A stretch of 64,000 nt of DNA from CAITWD01 sp963842065 (GTDB lineage: Bacteria > Actinomycetota > Thermoleophilia > Miltoncostaeales > Miltoncostaeaceae): positions 1 to 64,000 of the forward strand of contig CAWJEW010000004.1 in assembly GCA_963842065.1 (NCBI GenBank). Reading direction: 5' to 3'. The notes under the pieces are model-generated. The model was not told where the DNA came from. It saw only the letters and a list, made by a program, of their open reading frames with translations, and searched no databases. Shown here piece by piece: positions 18,288-27,360 of this stretch. The position numbers and the translations under genes were made by a program. The stretch's first letter is position 1, and each line of letters opens with the position of its first letter.

Positions 18288-18716
18288 CTAGGAGCCGCTG
18301 GTCACGCCGAGGATGACCTCTTCCGCGCAGTCGCCGTGCGCGTGCAGGGCCTGCTCGAGGTCGCCGAAACTCAAGACCCCGACGAGCCGCATCCCGTCGA
18401 GCACAACGAGCCGGCGTACCTGGTGCTCGGCCATGAGATGGCCGGCGTCCTCCAGCCTCGCATCGGCCTGAATGGCGATCGGCCTCGTGGTCATGATGTC
18501 TGCGATCGGGACCGTGAGCATGCTGGCCTCGGCCGAGCCGTCCGCCAAGAAGCGCACCACGAGATCGCGGTCGGTCACCACCCCCTCCAGATGCTCTCCC
18601 CGCAGAATTGGGATAAACCCGCAATCCTCACGGCGCATCATGACCGCCACCTCTTTGATGGTGGTCGACGGATGCGCGGTGGCGATCGTCTTGGTCATCG
18701 CATCACGTACCTGCAT
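18288..18716 (-). CDS. two-CBS-domain protein
   Basis: 142 residues from the ATG at 18716, which is preceded by AAAGGA at good distance. Two CBS repeats fill the protein: MTKTIATAHPSTTIKEVAVM with CGFIPILRGEHLEGVVTDRD, then DIMTTRPIAIQADARLEDAG with QVRRLVVLDGMRLVGVLSFG. A pair of CBS domains binds adenosyl nucleotides (AMP, ATP, SAM or similar) and senses energy status; stand-alone proteins of this type are common and their partners usually unknown. The frame remains open upstream, but the ribosome binding site decides the start. Convergent with the aldo/keto reductase gene. Confidence 0.92.
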   Translation of the reverse strand: MQVRDAMTKTIATAHPSTTIKEVAVMMRREDCGFIPILRGEHLEGVVTDRDLVVRFLADGSAEASMLTVPIADIMTTRPIAIQADARLEDAGHLMAEHQVRRLVVLDGMRLVGVLSFGDLEQALHAHGDCAEEVILGVTSGS

Positions 18717-18978
18717 GGCTGTGTCCTTTCGTGCCGATGGGCACCTGGCCCGACCGATCCTCCGCGCCTGCTCGGCCCGTTGGCAGCCGGCGCCCGTAGC
18801 ACGACTCTTCAACGATCCGAGCGCACCTGCTATCGGGCTTATTGCGGATGTGGATCACGGCGAACCGAATCGGCGCCCCTGACGCCCGCCGAGTCGCGGG
18901 GCAACGCACCGGCCTCGCGCGCTCGGGACCGAGTGACGCACCACCCGCGTCGCCTCGTGACGCAACGGAACGTCGATC

Positions 18979-19341
18979 GTGCGTGATATTTCCCGTCGCG
19001 CAGATACTCGACCAGCGGTCAGGTGGGGCCCCCCGGCTCATCCGGGAGACAGCCAGCTGCAATGGCTTGTCGGACATCCGCGGGTCCGTCATTCCACGAA
19101 CGCGCACGGGTGGCGGCGCAGCCGCACCGCCTGGCGCGTCGCGCTGTTCGTCGTTGCCGCAATCGCGCTCGAGCTGGCGAGCCTCGGGTCGTCGGCGGCG
19201 CGTGGCGCCACGACCGGATTCACCGCGGCGCCGATCTACATCGTCCTCGACTACGCCGTCTCCAGCGCCGTGGGCGGGCCAACGAGCGTCCCCCAGACGA
19301 TGCAGGTCGACTACGTGCGCGTCTGGCAGCACTCGCCCTAG
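18979..19341 (+). pseudogene. remnant: signal-peptide-like segment joined to end of a GH16 glycosidase
   Basis: The last 40 residues (IYIVLDYAVSSAVGGPT then VPQTMQVDYVRVWQ) match the C-terminal strand pair of family 16 glycoside hydrolases, where the text usually runs (I/L)ILNLAVGG...P..M.VDYVRVW. Just upstream in the same frame is a signal-peptide-like stretch (AWRVALFVVAAIALELASLG followed by SSAARGA). The roughly 200 residues carrying the GH16 active site (ExDxxE) are missing, so this looks like an internal in-frame deletion. Third-position GC is very high across both parts, as in real genes. Only a GTG at 18979 offers a start, and the first 45 residues look non-coding. Confidence 0.5.
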
Positions 19342-19615
19342 CCGGCGCGGCGCGTCCGGACACCGCGTCGATCGCGTCCGGCGCTCCGCACGGCCACACG
19401 CACGGGCGCATCACCGACACGGCTGCCGCCACGAGGACATCGCCGGACTGAGCGCCGGCCCTCCCGCGGGACGGTCCGCCGACAGCACCGCACGGCGACG
19501 CGAGCCGCCCTGATGCGCCCGCGACACCGACCCAGGATTGAAACTTTCGCGCCATAGAACCCACCGAACCGGCCCTATCACGGCCACGACGACCTGCCCG
19601 CAGGATACGGTCCCC

Positions 19616-19867
19616 GTGACCGTGCCCCACCGGCCGTCGCCGGCGTGGCGCCCCGACCTACCGACGCCCGTTGACGAACTCGAGCTTGCCATCCCCATCG
19701 CCCTCGTGCCACATCCGCCGCCACCACCCATGAGCATCGACGAGTTTGTCGTCCGCAGCGCTGCACAGGACGCGCATCGGATCACCGTCGCCGCGACCGC
19801 GGCGTGCTCGAGCGGCAGCCATCTGCAGGTGATCGACGCCTCCGGTGAGGTCGACCGTGGAGCCTGA
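19616..19867 (+). CDS. possible small protein of unknown function
   Basis: A frame of 83 codons from a GTG, ending 31 bases before the proposed start of the glycoside hydrolase. It contains PTPVDELELAIPIALVP, MSIDEFVVRSAAQDAHRITV and SSGSHLQVIDASGEV. The C-terminal half has coding-like third-position GC. No motif or family is recognised and no ribosome binding site decides the start, so this is a weak call that could also be a chance frame. Confidence 0.3.
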   Translation: MTVPHRPSPAWRPDLPTPVDELELAIPIALVPHPPPPPMSIDEFVVRSAAQDAHRITVAATAACSSGSHLQVIDASGEVDRGA

Positions 19868-19898
19868 GCGCGCATCGGGTCGGCGACTGGAGCACAGC

Positions 19899-21140
19899 GT
19901 GCCGATCGATCACGGCTCGTTGCTTCGCAATCTGCGCATCAGCGCACGCGAGGTTCTGGAGCGCAACCGTCGCCGTGGGCAGACGGCGGACGGGATCGAA
20001 TTCGCCTACACGCGCCCCGATAACGACAAGTACCCAGATCAGTTCTACTGGGACTCGTGTCTGATCGCGCTCGCATGGAGCCGGCTCGACCCGTCGCGCG
20101 CGCGTGATGAGCTGAGAACGCTCGCCGCAGCGATGTCTCCATCCGGACACCTCGGCCACACCGTGTTCTGGTCCGGTCCCGTGCGCCTCGCCAGGCTTCC
20201 GGGATACAACGTCCATCGCCGCCGTGACCGCACGACCGCGACGATCCAGCCACCGCTGTTGGGCTGGGCGTGGGCCGAGATCGCCGACCGATCGCCAGAC
20301 GATCCGCGGTTTCGTGAGGAAGGTCGCGCCATCGTGCGACACCACCTCGAATTTCTCGAACGGACGCGTGCCGAACCCGACGGGCTCATCGGCATCCTCC
20401 AGCCGGACGAGACCGGGCTCGATGCCACGCCAACGTACGATCGCCTGTTGGGGTGGCGTGCGCACCCCTATCCGGGCTTCGCGCTGCTCGTCCATGCGAA
20501 CCGCCGGCGTGGCTTTGACTACCGCCGCGCCCGCGCGGCGGGCGCGTTCACCGCGATCGACGTCCTGGTCAACACCGCCTGGGCGCTGTCGTGGTACGGC
20601 TTGGCGCGCCTCGGCGATCCGGAGGCGGACGCCCGCGCCGCCCACATCGTGGCGGCGCTCGAGGCGCGCCTGTGGGACCCCGCGCGCGGCATGTTCTTCG
20701 CCGAGGGTCCGAACGGCACCCGCCTGCCCGTCGCCACGTGGGCGGGGCTCGCGCCACTCGCGCTTCCTGGACTCTCCGCCGACATCGCCGCGCGCCTCAT
20801 CGACGATCAGCTGTTGAACCGATCCCGCTTCTGGTTGCCGTGGCCGGTCCCGAGCACCAGCGCCGAGGAGCCCAGCTTCCGCCCCGGTGACACCGGCTGG
20901 CCCATCCGCCGATACTGGCGCGGGCCGGCGTGGCCGTTCACGTGGTGGTTTGCGCACCAGGGTCTGCGCGTACATGGTCGCGACGCCACCGCGCGTGAAC
21001 TCGCCGTCCGCATCGCGCTACTGATCGAGCGTGAGGGCATGCGCGAGTACTACGACCCGATCAGCGGCCGCGGACTCGGCGCACGCCACTTCGCCGTCAG
21101 CGCGATCGCGCTGGACCTGCTGACGGCGTCAACCACCTAG
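19899..21140 (+). CDS. (alpha/alpha)6-barrel glycoside hydrolase, MGH1/GH63-like
   Basis: 413 residues from the GTG at 19899, which has GGAG six bases upstream; a GTG at 19845 is the alternative. KYPDQFYWDSCLIALAWSRL near the N-terminus is the conserved substrate-site motif of GH63/mannosylglycerate-hydrolase-like enzymes (typically F.WDS.F). Later motifs are DATPTYDRLLGW, DVLVNTAWALSWYGLARLGD, RLWDPARGMFFAE and FRPGDTGWPIRRYWRGPAWP with NxxWFxxxG-like TWWFAHQGL, and HFAVSAIALDLL at the end. There is no signal peptide, so it should act on cytoplasmic glycosides, possibly a compatible solute such as glucosyl- or mannosylglycerate. Family is clear at fold level; substrate is an inference. Confidence 0.85.
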   Translation: MPIDHGSLLRNLRISAREVLERNRRRGQTADGIEFAYTRPDNDKYPDQFYWDSCLIALAWSRLDPSRARDELRTLAAAMSPSGHLGHTVFWSGPVRLARLPGYNVHRRRDRTTATIQPPLLGWAWAEIADRSPDDPRFREEGRAIVRHHLEFLERTRAEPDGLIGILQPDETGLDATPTYDRLLGWRAHPYPGFALLVHANRRRGFDYRRARAAGAFTAIDVLVNTAWALSWYGLARLGDPEADARAAHIVAALEARLWDPARGMFFAEGPNGTRLPVATWAGLAPLALPGLSADIAARLIDDQLLNRSRFWLPWPVPSTSAEEPSFRPGDTGWPIRRYWRGPAWPFTWWFAHQGLRVHGRDATARELAVRIALLIEREGMREYYDPISGRGLGARHFAVSAIALDLLTASTT

Positions 21141-21586
21141 TCCAGACGCACGATCGACGGGCCGGCGCCCCGCGGTGTGCGCCGCGATCGCAGCGGGTCC
21201 GCCGCTCGAACACGACCCGAGACGGGCTCACGCGGGTCCGACACCCCACGTCCGCGCGACCCAGAGCGGCGCAGAGCGCCGCGGGCCCAGCGGCACCGCT
21301 CTCGAGCCAGAGCCGGCTACGCACCACGCACGTGCGTCGGTGTGCAGGAACGCCGACAACGCCACGCCGCCACGTGGCACGACGCGGTTCGCGGTTCTGG
21401 TCCGCTCAGTCCGCGTTCCCGAGGGCGAGATTCGGGGCCGGGCGACCGTCCACGTGACGATCGGGGCATCGTTCCTCCAATCCGGTGATGGCGCCCCAAC
21501 GGTCCGCGTCGGCGTGCCGCGTACTCCGGTGGCGCCGTCGGTTCGCGCGCGCGTCCGAACGCCGCCGCCGGAGTACGCTTCAGCGT
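21141..21586. other. intergenic region, no supported gene
   Basis: About 450 bases between the glycoside hydrolase and the protease gene. A plus-strand frame gives a passable stretch (FAVLVRSVRVPEGEIRG) but its codon bias is only average for the base composition and it has no recognisable domain. It probably carries the protease promoter. Confidence 0.35.
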
Positions 21587-22531
21587 GTGTACAGCGAGAT
21601 CGCCAGCAACAAGCGGCGCAGCATCGCCTTTATCGTGCTGTTCCTTGTGATCTGGTTGGCCGTCGGAGGTGTCGTCGGCCTGCTCATCGCCTCGTCGTCA
21701 CCCCGCGCGCACAGCTTCGACTGGAATCCGGTGATCGTCGGACTGGTGATCGGTGCCGTGTTGGCCGCCGGCGGGATCATCTACTCCCTCACCGCCGGAG
21801 CCGGCCTGGTGCTTCGGGTGGCGGGGGCCGTGCCGGCCGACCCTGTCGAGTTCCAGCAATTGCACGATCTGGTGGATGCCCTGGCCATCGGCGACGGCAT
21901 CCCCGCGCCCGCCGTCTACGTGATCCACGACCCCTCGCCCAACGCGTTCGCGACCGGGGTCAGTCCGGACAAAGCGTCCATCACGTTCACGACGGGGCTC
22001 CTCGCGATCATGAACCGCGAAGAGCTCGAAGGCGTGGCCAGCCACGAGATGAGCCACATCAAAAACCACGACATCCGTCTGCTGCTGGTGGTGGGCACCA
22101 TGATCGGCATGGCCGCCCTGCTGGCCAGCATCCTGTGGCGAAGCGCGTTCTTCACCGGGCTCGGGCGCGGTGGCGGCAGGGGGGGGAACCAGCTCGTGAT
22201 CGTGATCTTCGCCGCGGGTGCGCTGCTCGCGATCGTGGGGTTCATCGTCGGTCCGCTGATTCGCCTGGCACTCTCGCGCCGTCGCGAATCGTTGGCCGAC
22301 GTGAGCGGCGTTGAGCTGACGCGCAATCCCGCCGGCCTACTGAGCGCCCTCAAGAAGCTTCAGCAGAACGACACGCCGTTCAAGAACATGAACCACGCCA
22401 CCGCGGCCATGTGTATCGACGACCCCCTGCAGCACCACGAGACCTGGTACCACCGGCTCTACGACACCCACCCTCCCATCGAAGAGCGGATCGCCGCGCT
22501 CGAGAGGATCGCCTCCGGCCAGTCCGTGTGA
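21587..22531 (+). CDS. htpX: HtpX-like membrane zinc metalloprotease (M48)
   Basis: 314 residues from the GTG at 21587. Two N-terminal helices (about 11-35 and 48-77) precede the zinc site SHEMSHIKNHD (His153, Glu154, His157), with the third ligand Glu in RRRESLADVSGVELTR; two more helices (about 165-180 and 205-230) lie between them. PSPNAFATG and TTGLLAIMNREELEGV are the usual flanking motifs and THPPIEERIAAL closes the domain. HtpX proteins degrade misfolded membrane proteins, with the active site on the cytoplasmic side. The gene is convergent with lemA, a classic neighbour of M48 proteases, which supports a joint role in membrane or envelope quality control. Confidence 0.93.
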   Translation: MYSEIASNKRRSIAFIVLFLVIWLAVGGVVGLLIASSSPRAHSFDWNPVIVGLVIGAVLAAGGIIYSLTAGAGLVLRVAGAVPADPVEFQQLHDLVDALAIGDGIPAPAVYVIHDPSPNAFATGVSPDKASITFTTGLLAIMNREELEGVASHEMSHIKNHDIRLLLVVGTMIGMAALLASILWRSAFFTGLGRGGGRGGNQLVIVIFAAGALLAIVGFIVGPLIRLALSRRRESLADVSGVELTRNPAGLLSALKKLQQNDTPFKNMNHATAAMCIDDPLQHHETWYHRLYDTHPPIEERIAALERIASGQSV

Positions 22532-22557
22532 GCGCCGCGCCAAGCGGCGACGTGTGC

Positions 22558-23175
22558 TCAGCCGGCGGGCGGAGGACCCGAGGGCGCCGGAGATCCCGCG
22601 CCCGGGCCGGACCCCGAAAAGTCCACCCGAGGCACGGCGCGGTCGTCCTCATCGGTGGCGAAGAATGCCACCGCCCGAAAGCCGAACGGCCCTGCGATCA
22701 GGTTCCGCGGAAACGTCTGCAACGCGGTGTTGTAGTCCCGGGCGCTCGTGTTGTAGTAGCGACGGGCGTACTCGATCTTGTCCTCGGTGGCCGTCAGCGT
22801 CTCTTGCAGCTGCAGGAAGCTCTCGACCGCCCGCAATTGCGGGTAGTTCTCGGCGACCGCAAACAGCGAGCGCAGCGCCCCGGAAAGCGCGTTCTCGGCC
22901 GGCGCGATGTGACTCGGGTCGCCTGTCGCGCCTGCGCTGACCGCGTTGGCGCGGGCCTGGGTGACCGCCTCGAAGGTCCCCTGCTCGTGCGCGGCGTAGC
23001 CCTGCACCGTCGACACGAGGTTGGGCACGAGGTCGTGCCTGCGCTTGAGCTCGACGTCGATCTCGGACCACGCCTCCTGGGTCCGATTGCGCTTTTTCAC
23101 CAAGCCGTTGTACGCCAGCCACCCGCCGAGCGCCAGGAGCACGACGATGACGATGACGATGATCAGCACAACCAT
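22558..23175 (-). CDS. lemA: LemA family membrane protein
   Basis: 205 residues from the ATG at 23175. One N-terminal helix (MVVLIIVIVIVVLLALGGWL) is followed by the LemA helical domain: YNGLVKKRNRTQEAWSEIDV, LKRRHDLVPNLVSTVQGYAA, ENYPQLRAVESFLQLQETLT, EDKIEYARRYYNTSARDYNT and FPRNLIAGPFGF. The C-terminus is a Pro/Gly-rich tail. The N-terminus is expected to be outside with the helical domain exposed. LemA proteins commonly pair with HtpX-type proteases or phage-shock-like systems, and here htpX faces it with only 26 bases between the stops. Molecular role is unknown. Confidence 0.93.
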   Translation of the reverse strand: MVVLIIVIVIVVLLALGGWLAYNGLVKKRNRTQEAWSEIDVELKRRHDLVPNLVSTVQGYAAHEQGTFEAVTQARANAVSAGATGDPSHIAPAENALSGALRSLFAVAENYPQLRAVESFLQLQETLTATEDKIEYARRYYNTSARDYNTALQTFPRNLIAGPFGFRAVAFFATDEDDRAVPRVDFSGSGPGAGSPAPSGPPPAG

Positions 23176-23457
23176 GGTGGAGCCGATCTGTTCGGAGCGC
23201 GTACCGCACGAACTGTACCGGCTGCCTCCCCGGTTGAGAAGGACTGGGGTCCTCGACCGTCGCACGACGCCAGCAGGCGCAGCGGGCAGGGTGCTGGACG
23301 ATGCCAGGGCACGCAGCGATTGCGCTCGCCGGGCCCACTCGTTGTGCAGTGGTCTGGCACGCCCAGCGGCCACCGGCCTCCCCCGCCATCACGCACCCAT
23401 CGGCGCGCACGCGCTTCACGGCCCGAACCAGGGGTCCGGTCAGGTCCGCAGCGCGTC

Positions 23458-24102
23458 CTACGCGAGACGTCCACGCACGCGGCCCGATTCCAGACGGCGG
23501 CGTTGGGCCCAGCGCGCCACCACCCGCTCGTCCCGCTCGAACTCGTCGAGGCGCAGCTCCAGACGGGCGAGGGCCTCCTCGAGATCGGGGAGACGGTGGC
23601 GCTCGATGGCACGCTGCCGCCGCTCGGTCGCACGCAGCTCCACGTCGACGACCCGCAGTGACATATCCACCGCTGCGTGGGCGACCGCAGCCTCCAACGC
23701 ACGACGGTATGCGGCTGCCGCGGGCGCGACCGCCGCGTTGGCCGCCGCCGCGTCCAGCGACGGAAGCACAGCGGGCTCGTTCCGGGAGACGTCGGGGTGC
23801 CGCACCCCCATGGTGTTGCGCCACGCCAGGTCGACGCGGGCACGACCCGCCACGACCGCGGCCGCGGTCGCCACATCGGATGCGCCACCGAGGGCCATCG
23901 CGCGCAGACCCCACTGCTCCCCCGCGACGCACGCGGCCTCCCAGCGCCGGTGGGTGTCATCCCACACCCCGGCCAGGCGGGCGTGCTCTCGCTGCAGGAG
24001 CTTCCGCTTGCGGTCGAGGAGCTCGACGCTGCGGCGGGCAGAGGCGATGCGCCCGAGCAGCCACAGGCGACCGGCGCGGCCGGGCGGAGCGAGGTCAGCC
24101 AT
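23458..24102 (-). CDS. atpD: V-type ATPase subunit D
   Basis: 214 residues, last gene of the nine-gene operon; it starts inside the end of the B-subunit gene (8-base overlap). The protein is almost wholly helical, with GRAGRLWLLGRIASARRSVE and LLDRKRKLLQREHARLAG at the N-terminus and RQRAIERHRLPDLEEALARL with ELRLDEFERDERVVARWAQR at the C-terminus, matching the two long antiparallel helices of subunit D. This subunit is the rotor shaft that turns within the A3B3 head and links to subunits F and C. Length is normal for the family. Confidence 0.93.
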   Translation of the reverse strand: MADLAPPGRAGRLWLLGRIASARRSVELLDRKRKLLQREHARLAGVWDDTHRRWEAACVAGEQWGLRAMALGGASDVATAAAVVAGRARVDLAWRNTMGVRHPDVSRNEPAVLPSLDAAAANAAVAPAAAAYRRALEAAVAHAAVDMSLRVVDVELRATERRQRAIERHRLPDLEEALARLELRLDEFERDERVVARWAQRRRLESGRVRGRLA

Positions 24103-25597
24103 CGTGACCGGGTCCGTCGGCGGCGATCGTGGCCGGCGCGGTCGGCGCCGTCATGCCTTCGGCACGGGACTGGGCGCCGAGACCCGCCGCGGGGGCTGCC
24201 TCGTCTCCCGAATAGTAGGCCGAGATGTCAGCGGCCGACACCATCGTGAGCTCGCGGCGGGGCAGGACGGACACGACCCGCCACATGCGGGACAAGGTGT
24301 CCTCGAGCGTGCGTGCCTCGTCGCTGCGCTGGTTCACGAGCACCGACGTGAACACGTCGGCGAGGGTCAGGTAGCAGCGCTCGGTTTCGGTCAGGGCGGT
24401 CTCCCCGATCAGGTCGGCCAGGTCCCGGACCTCGCGGGCGCGGGCGACGGCCGCCACAAGCTGCGCGGCGACGGCGGGATGATCGGCACGCGTGCGATCC
24501 TGCCCGGTCCCCCTGCGCATCAGCCGTGACAGCGATGCGAGGACGTCGACCGGCGGCGAGACCCCGTGGCCGTGCACGTCCGGCGAGAGCACGATCTGGC
24601 CTTCGGTGATGTAGCCGGTGAGATCCGGCACCGGATGCGTGATGTCACCCGCCGGCATGGTGAGCACCGGCACCTGGGTGACCGACCCGGCACATCCGTG
24701 CATCCGGCCGCAGCGTTCATAGAGCGAGGCGAGGTCGCTGTACAGATACCCCGGATAGGCACGCCGGCCGGGGATCTCGCCGCGGGCGGCGGAGACCTCG
24801 CGCACTGCTTCGCAGTAGCTGGTCATGTCGGCGAGCACCACGAGGACGTGCTCGTCGAGATCGAAGGCGAGGTGCTCGGCCACCGTCAGGGCCACCCGCG
24901 GGGCGAGCAGCCGCTGGACCACGGGGGCGTCGGCGGTATCCACGAACAACGCGAGGCTCCCCGCGGCCGTGCGCGCCTCGAGCACATCGCGCATCGCCGC
25001 CGCGTCGGCATGGGTCAGCCCCATGGCCACGACGATGACCTTGAGCGGCTCGCCGGCGACATTGGCTTGGGCGGCGATCTGGGCGGCCAGCTCGAGATGG
25101 GGGAGCCCCGCGGAGGAGAACACCGGCAGCTTCTGGCCCCGCACCAGCGTGGTGAGGGCGTCGATGACCGATATCCCGGTCAGGATCGGGTCACGGGGCA
25201 CGTCCCGGGCGGTCGGGTTGAGTGGCGACCCGGCGACCGGGCGGGTTAGGTCGCCAAGCATGGGGGGGCCGCCGTCAAGCGGCTCGCCCATGCCGTTCCA
25301 CACCCTCCCGAGCCACCCCTCACCCACCGGAATCTCCATGGGGCGGCCGTCGAACGCCACGGACACGGTGTCCGGGTCGATGCCGGCCGTGCCTTGGAGC
25401 ACCTCGACGACGGCCAGGTCGCGATCGACCTCGAGTACCAGCGCGCGACGGACCTCGCCAGACGCGAGCCGCACCGTGGCGAGCTCATCGAACCCGACGC
25501 CCTCGACACCCGCGACCACCAGCAGCGGCCCTTCGGCCTCACGGGCCCCCTGATATTCGAGGGCCGCGACCGGAGCATGTTCGGGGCGCGCGCTCAC
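24095..25597 (-). CDS. atpB: V-type ATPase subunit B (non-catalytic)
   Basis: 500 residues. Family features are VAGVEGVGFDELATVRLASG at the N-terminal barrel, GRVWNGMGEPLDGGPPMLGD, PILTGISVIDALTTLVRGQK and LPVFSSAGLPHLELAAQIAA, where the P-loop of subunit A is replaced, followed by VLVVLADMTSYCEAVREVSA and GRRAYPGYLYSDLASLYERC. The missing P-loop marks it as the regulatory nucleotide-binding partner of subunit A. A C-terminal extension (SGDEAAPAAGLGAQSRAEGM onward) is low-complexity. Start overlaps the A-subunit stop by four bases. Confidence 0.95.
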   Translation of the reverse strand: MSARPEHAPVAALEYQGAREAEGPLLVVAGVEGVGFDELATVRLASGEVRRALVLEVDRDLAVVEVLQGTAGIDPDTVSVAFDGRPMEIPVGEGWLGRVWNGMGEPLDGGPPMLGDLTRPVAGSPLNPTARDVPRDPILTGISVIDALTTLVRGQKLPVFSSAGLPHLELAAQIAAQANVAGEPLKVIVVAMGLTHADAAAMRDVLEARTAAGSLALFVDTADAPVVQRLLAPRVALTVAEHLAFDLDEHVLVVLADMTSYCEAVREVSAARGEIPGRRAYPGYLYSDLASLYERCGRMHGCAGSVTQVPVLTMPAGDITHPVPDLTGYITEGQIVLSPDVHGHGVSPPVDVLASLSRLMRRGTGQDRTRADHPAVAAQLVAAVARAREVRDLADLIGETALTETERCYLTLADVFTSVLVNQRSDEARTLEDTLSRMWRVVSVLPRRELTMVSAADISAYYSGDEAAPAAGLGAQSRAEGMTAPTAPATIAADGPGHDG

Positions 25598-27360
25598 GCC
25601 GACGCGTCCAGGGCGGCCAGCACCTCGTCACGGCGGCGCTCAACACCGGCCGCATCGTTCGGTCCGACCTCGTCGCGCACCCGACTGACACCCGACAGAT
25701 CGATCTCCTCCACCACCGCGGCAGGCACGCCCCGGTCGACCAAGGCGAGACACCGCTCGTAGACGTCGAGCACCAGATCGAGCAGCGCCGCCTGTTTCGC
25801 CGGGGTGCACGTGGCATCGTTGACGCTGAGCGCGCTCTGCTGCAGGAAGGCCTCGCGCAACAGGCGGGCGGCCAGGAGGGCCATCCGCTCGCGCGGCTGC
25901 AGGGCCCCGAGGCCAACCAGCTCCACGATCGGGCCAAGCCGGTCCGCCTCGGCGAGCATGGCCACGGCCCGGTCGCGGTCGCGTGCCCAGCCCGTTCGTC
26001 CGGCCAGGGCGTGCCAGGCGGCGGCGGCCGGTGCATCGCGGGAAAACGAGCGCCGCCAGGTGACCGCGGGCTGGTGGCGCGCGTAGGCCAGATCCCGATC
26101 GAGTGACCACAGGCTGCGCACGAACCGCTCGGTATAGGCGGTGACCGGCTCGGTCATGTCCCCGCCGGGCGGCGACACGGCACCAATCGCGGTCACCGAG
26201 CCTTCGGTTCCGCCAAGGGTCGTCACCCGGGCCGCGCGTTCGTAGAAGGCAGCCAGCGCCGACGCCAGCCCCGCCGGATAGCCCTCTTCGGCCGGCAGCT
26301 CGCCGCTGCGCGACGAGAACTCGCGCAGCGCCTCCGCCCAACGCGAGGTGGAGTCCGCGACCAGTACGGCGTCATAGCCCATGTCGCGATAGAACTCGGC
26401 CACGCTCATGCCGGTGTAGATGCTCGCCTCGCGCGCCATGACCGGCATATTCGACGTGTTCGCGATCACGACCGTTCGCTCCAGCAGCGAGCCGCCGGTC
26501 CGGGGGTCAGCAAGCGCGGCGAGCTCTGCCAGTGAGTCGGCCAGCTCGTTGCCCCGCTCCCCGCAGCCGACGAAGACGACGACATCCGCCTCGCACCACT
26601 TGACGATCTGCTGCAGCAGCACCGTCTTCCCGGTGCCGAAGCCGCCCGGGACCGCCGCGCTGGCACCCTTGGCGATCGGGAAGAGCACGTCGACCACCCG
26701 CTGGCCGGTGACCAGCGGCACCGATAGGCCCAGGCGCGCCCGCACCGGACGCGGCGTGCGCACCGGCCAGAGCTGGGTCACGGCCACCGGCACGCCACCA
26801 ATGACGGCGACGGCCTCCTGGTCGTCGACGTCGCCCTCCGCGGCGACCCACTCCAGCTCGCCGCGCGACCCGGGGGGCGCGAGCACCCGGTGGTCGATGC
26901 CCGACGCCATCGCAACCGTGCCGAGGACCGCGCCGGGGCCAACGGGCGATCCCGGCGTCGTGACCGGCACGAAGCGCCAGCGCGTCGGGGTACCGACATC
27001 TTGGAGCGCGCCCGGCGCCAGCCACGCGGCCCGGCCGGCCAAGGGGCGCAGCAGCCCGTCGAAGACGCCGCCCAGCAGGCCCGGGCCAAGACGGGCCGAG
27101 AGCGGCCGGCCCAGCCCGATGGCGCGGTCCCCGACCCGCAGCCCGCCGGTGTACTCGTAGACCTGGGCGGTGACCAGACCGTGCTTGACCGAGACCACCT
27201 CGGCGGCCAATCCCGGGTCCCCGACCTCGACGACGTCCGCCACGGCGACCCGTGTGAGGCCTTCCACCTCGACCAGCGGCCCGTTTACCCGCACCACGCG
27301 CCCGAAGCCCGCCAGCACGTCCGCGCCCGTGGCGGTTGCGGCCGGGTCGGTCACGCCCAC
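25594..27360 (-). CDS. atpA: V-type ATPase catalytic subunit A
   Basis: 588 residues from a GTG that overlaps the end of the E-subunit gene. The P-loop is GGFGTGKT (239-246), where most V-type enzymes have GxFGxGKT. VKWCEADVVVFVGCGERGNE supplies the catalytic glutamate region, and SIYTGMSVAEFYRDMGYDAV with DSTSRWAEALREFSSRSGEL and PAEEGYPAGLASALAAFYER are all typical. The bulge domain characteristic of V-type A subunits lies at about 110-200 (PVGPGAVLGTV region). It hydrolyses or makes ATP at the head of the rotary enzyme. Confidence 0.96.
   Translation of the reverse strand: MGVTDPAATATGADVLAGFGRVVRVNGPLVEVEGLTRVAVADVVEVGDPGLAAEVVSVKHGLVTAQVYEYTGGLRVGDRAIGLGRPLSARLGPGLLGGVFDGLLRPLAGRAAWLAPGALQDVGTPTRWRFVPVTTPGSPVGPGAVLGTVAMASGIDHRVLAPPGSRGELEWVAAEGDVDDQEAVAVIGGVPVAVTQLWPVRTPRPVRARLGLSVPLVTGQRVVDVLFPIAKGASAAVPGGFGTGKTVLLQQIVKWCEADVVVFVGCGERGNELADSLAELAALADPRTGGSLLERTVVIANTSNMPVMAREASIYTGMSVAEFYRDMGYDAVLVADSTSRWAEALREFSSRSGELPAEEGYPAGLASALAAFYERAARVTTLGGTEGSVTAIGAVSPPGGDMTEPVTAYTERFVRSLWSLDRDLAYARHQPAVTWRRSFSRDAPAAAAWHALAGRTGWARDRDRAVAMLAEADRLGPIVELVGLGALQPRERMALLAARLLREAFLQQSALSVNDATCTPAKQAALLDLVLDVYERCLALVDRGVPAAVVEEIDLSGVSRVRDEVGPNDAAGVERRRDEVLAALDASA

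Noticed and set aside
21175..21486. Plus-strand frame with FAVLVRSVRVPEGEIRG upstream of the protease
   Set aside because: Codon bias is only about average for the base composition and there is no plausible start with a ribosome binding site.
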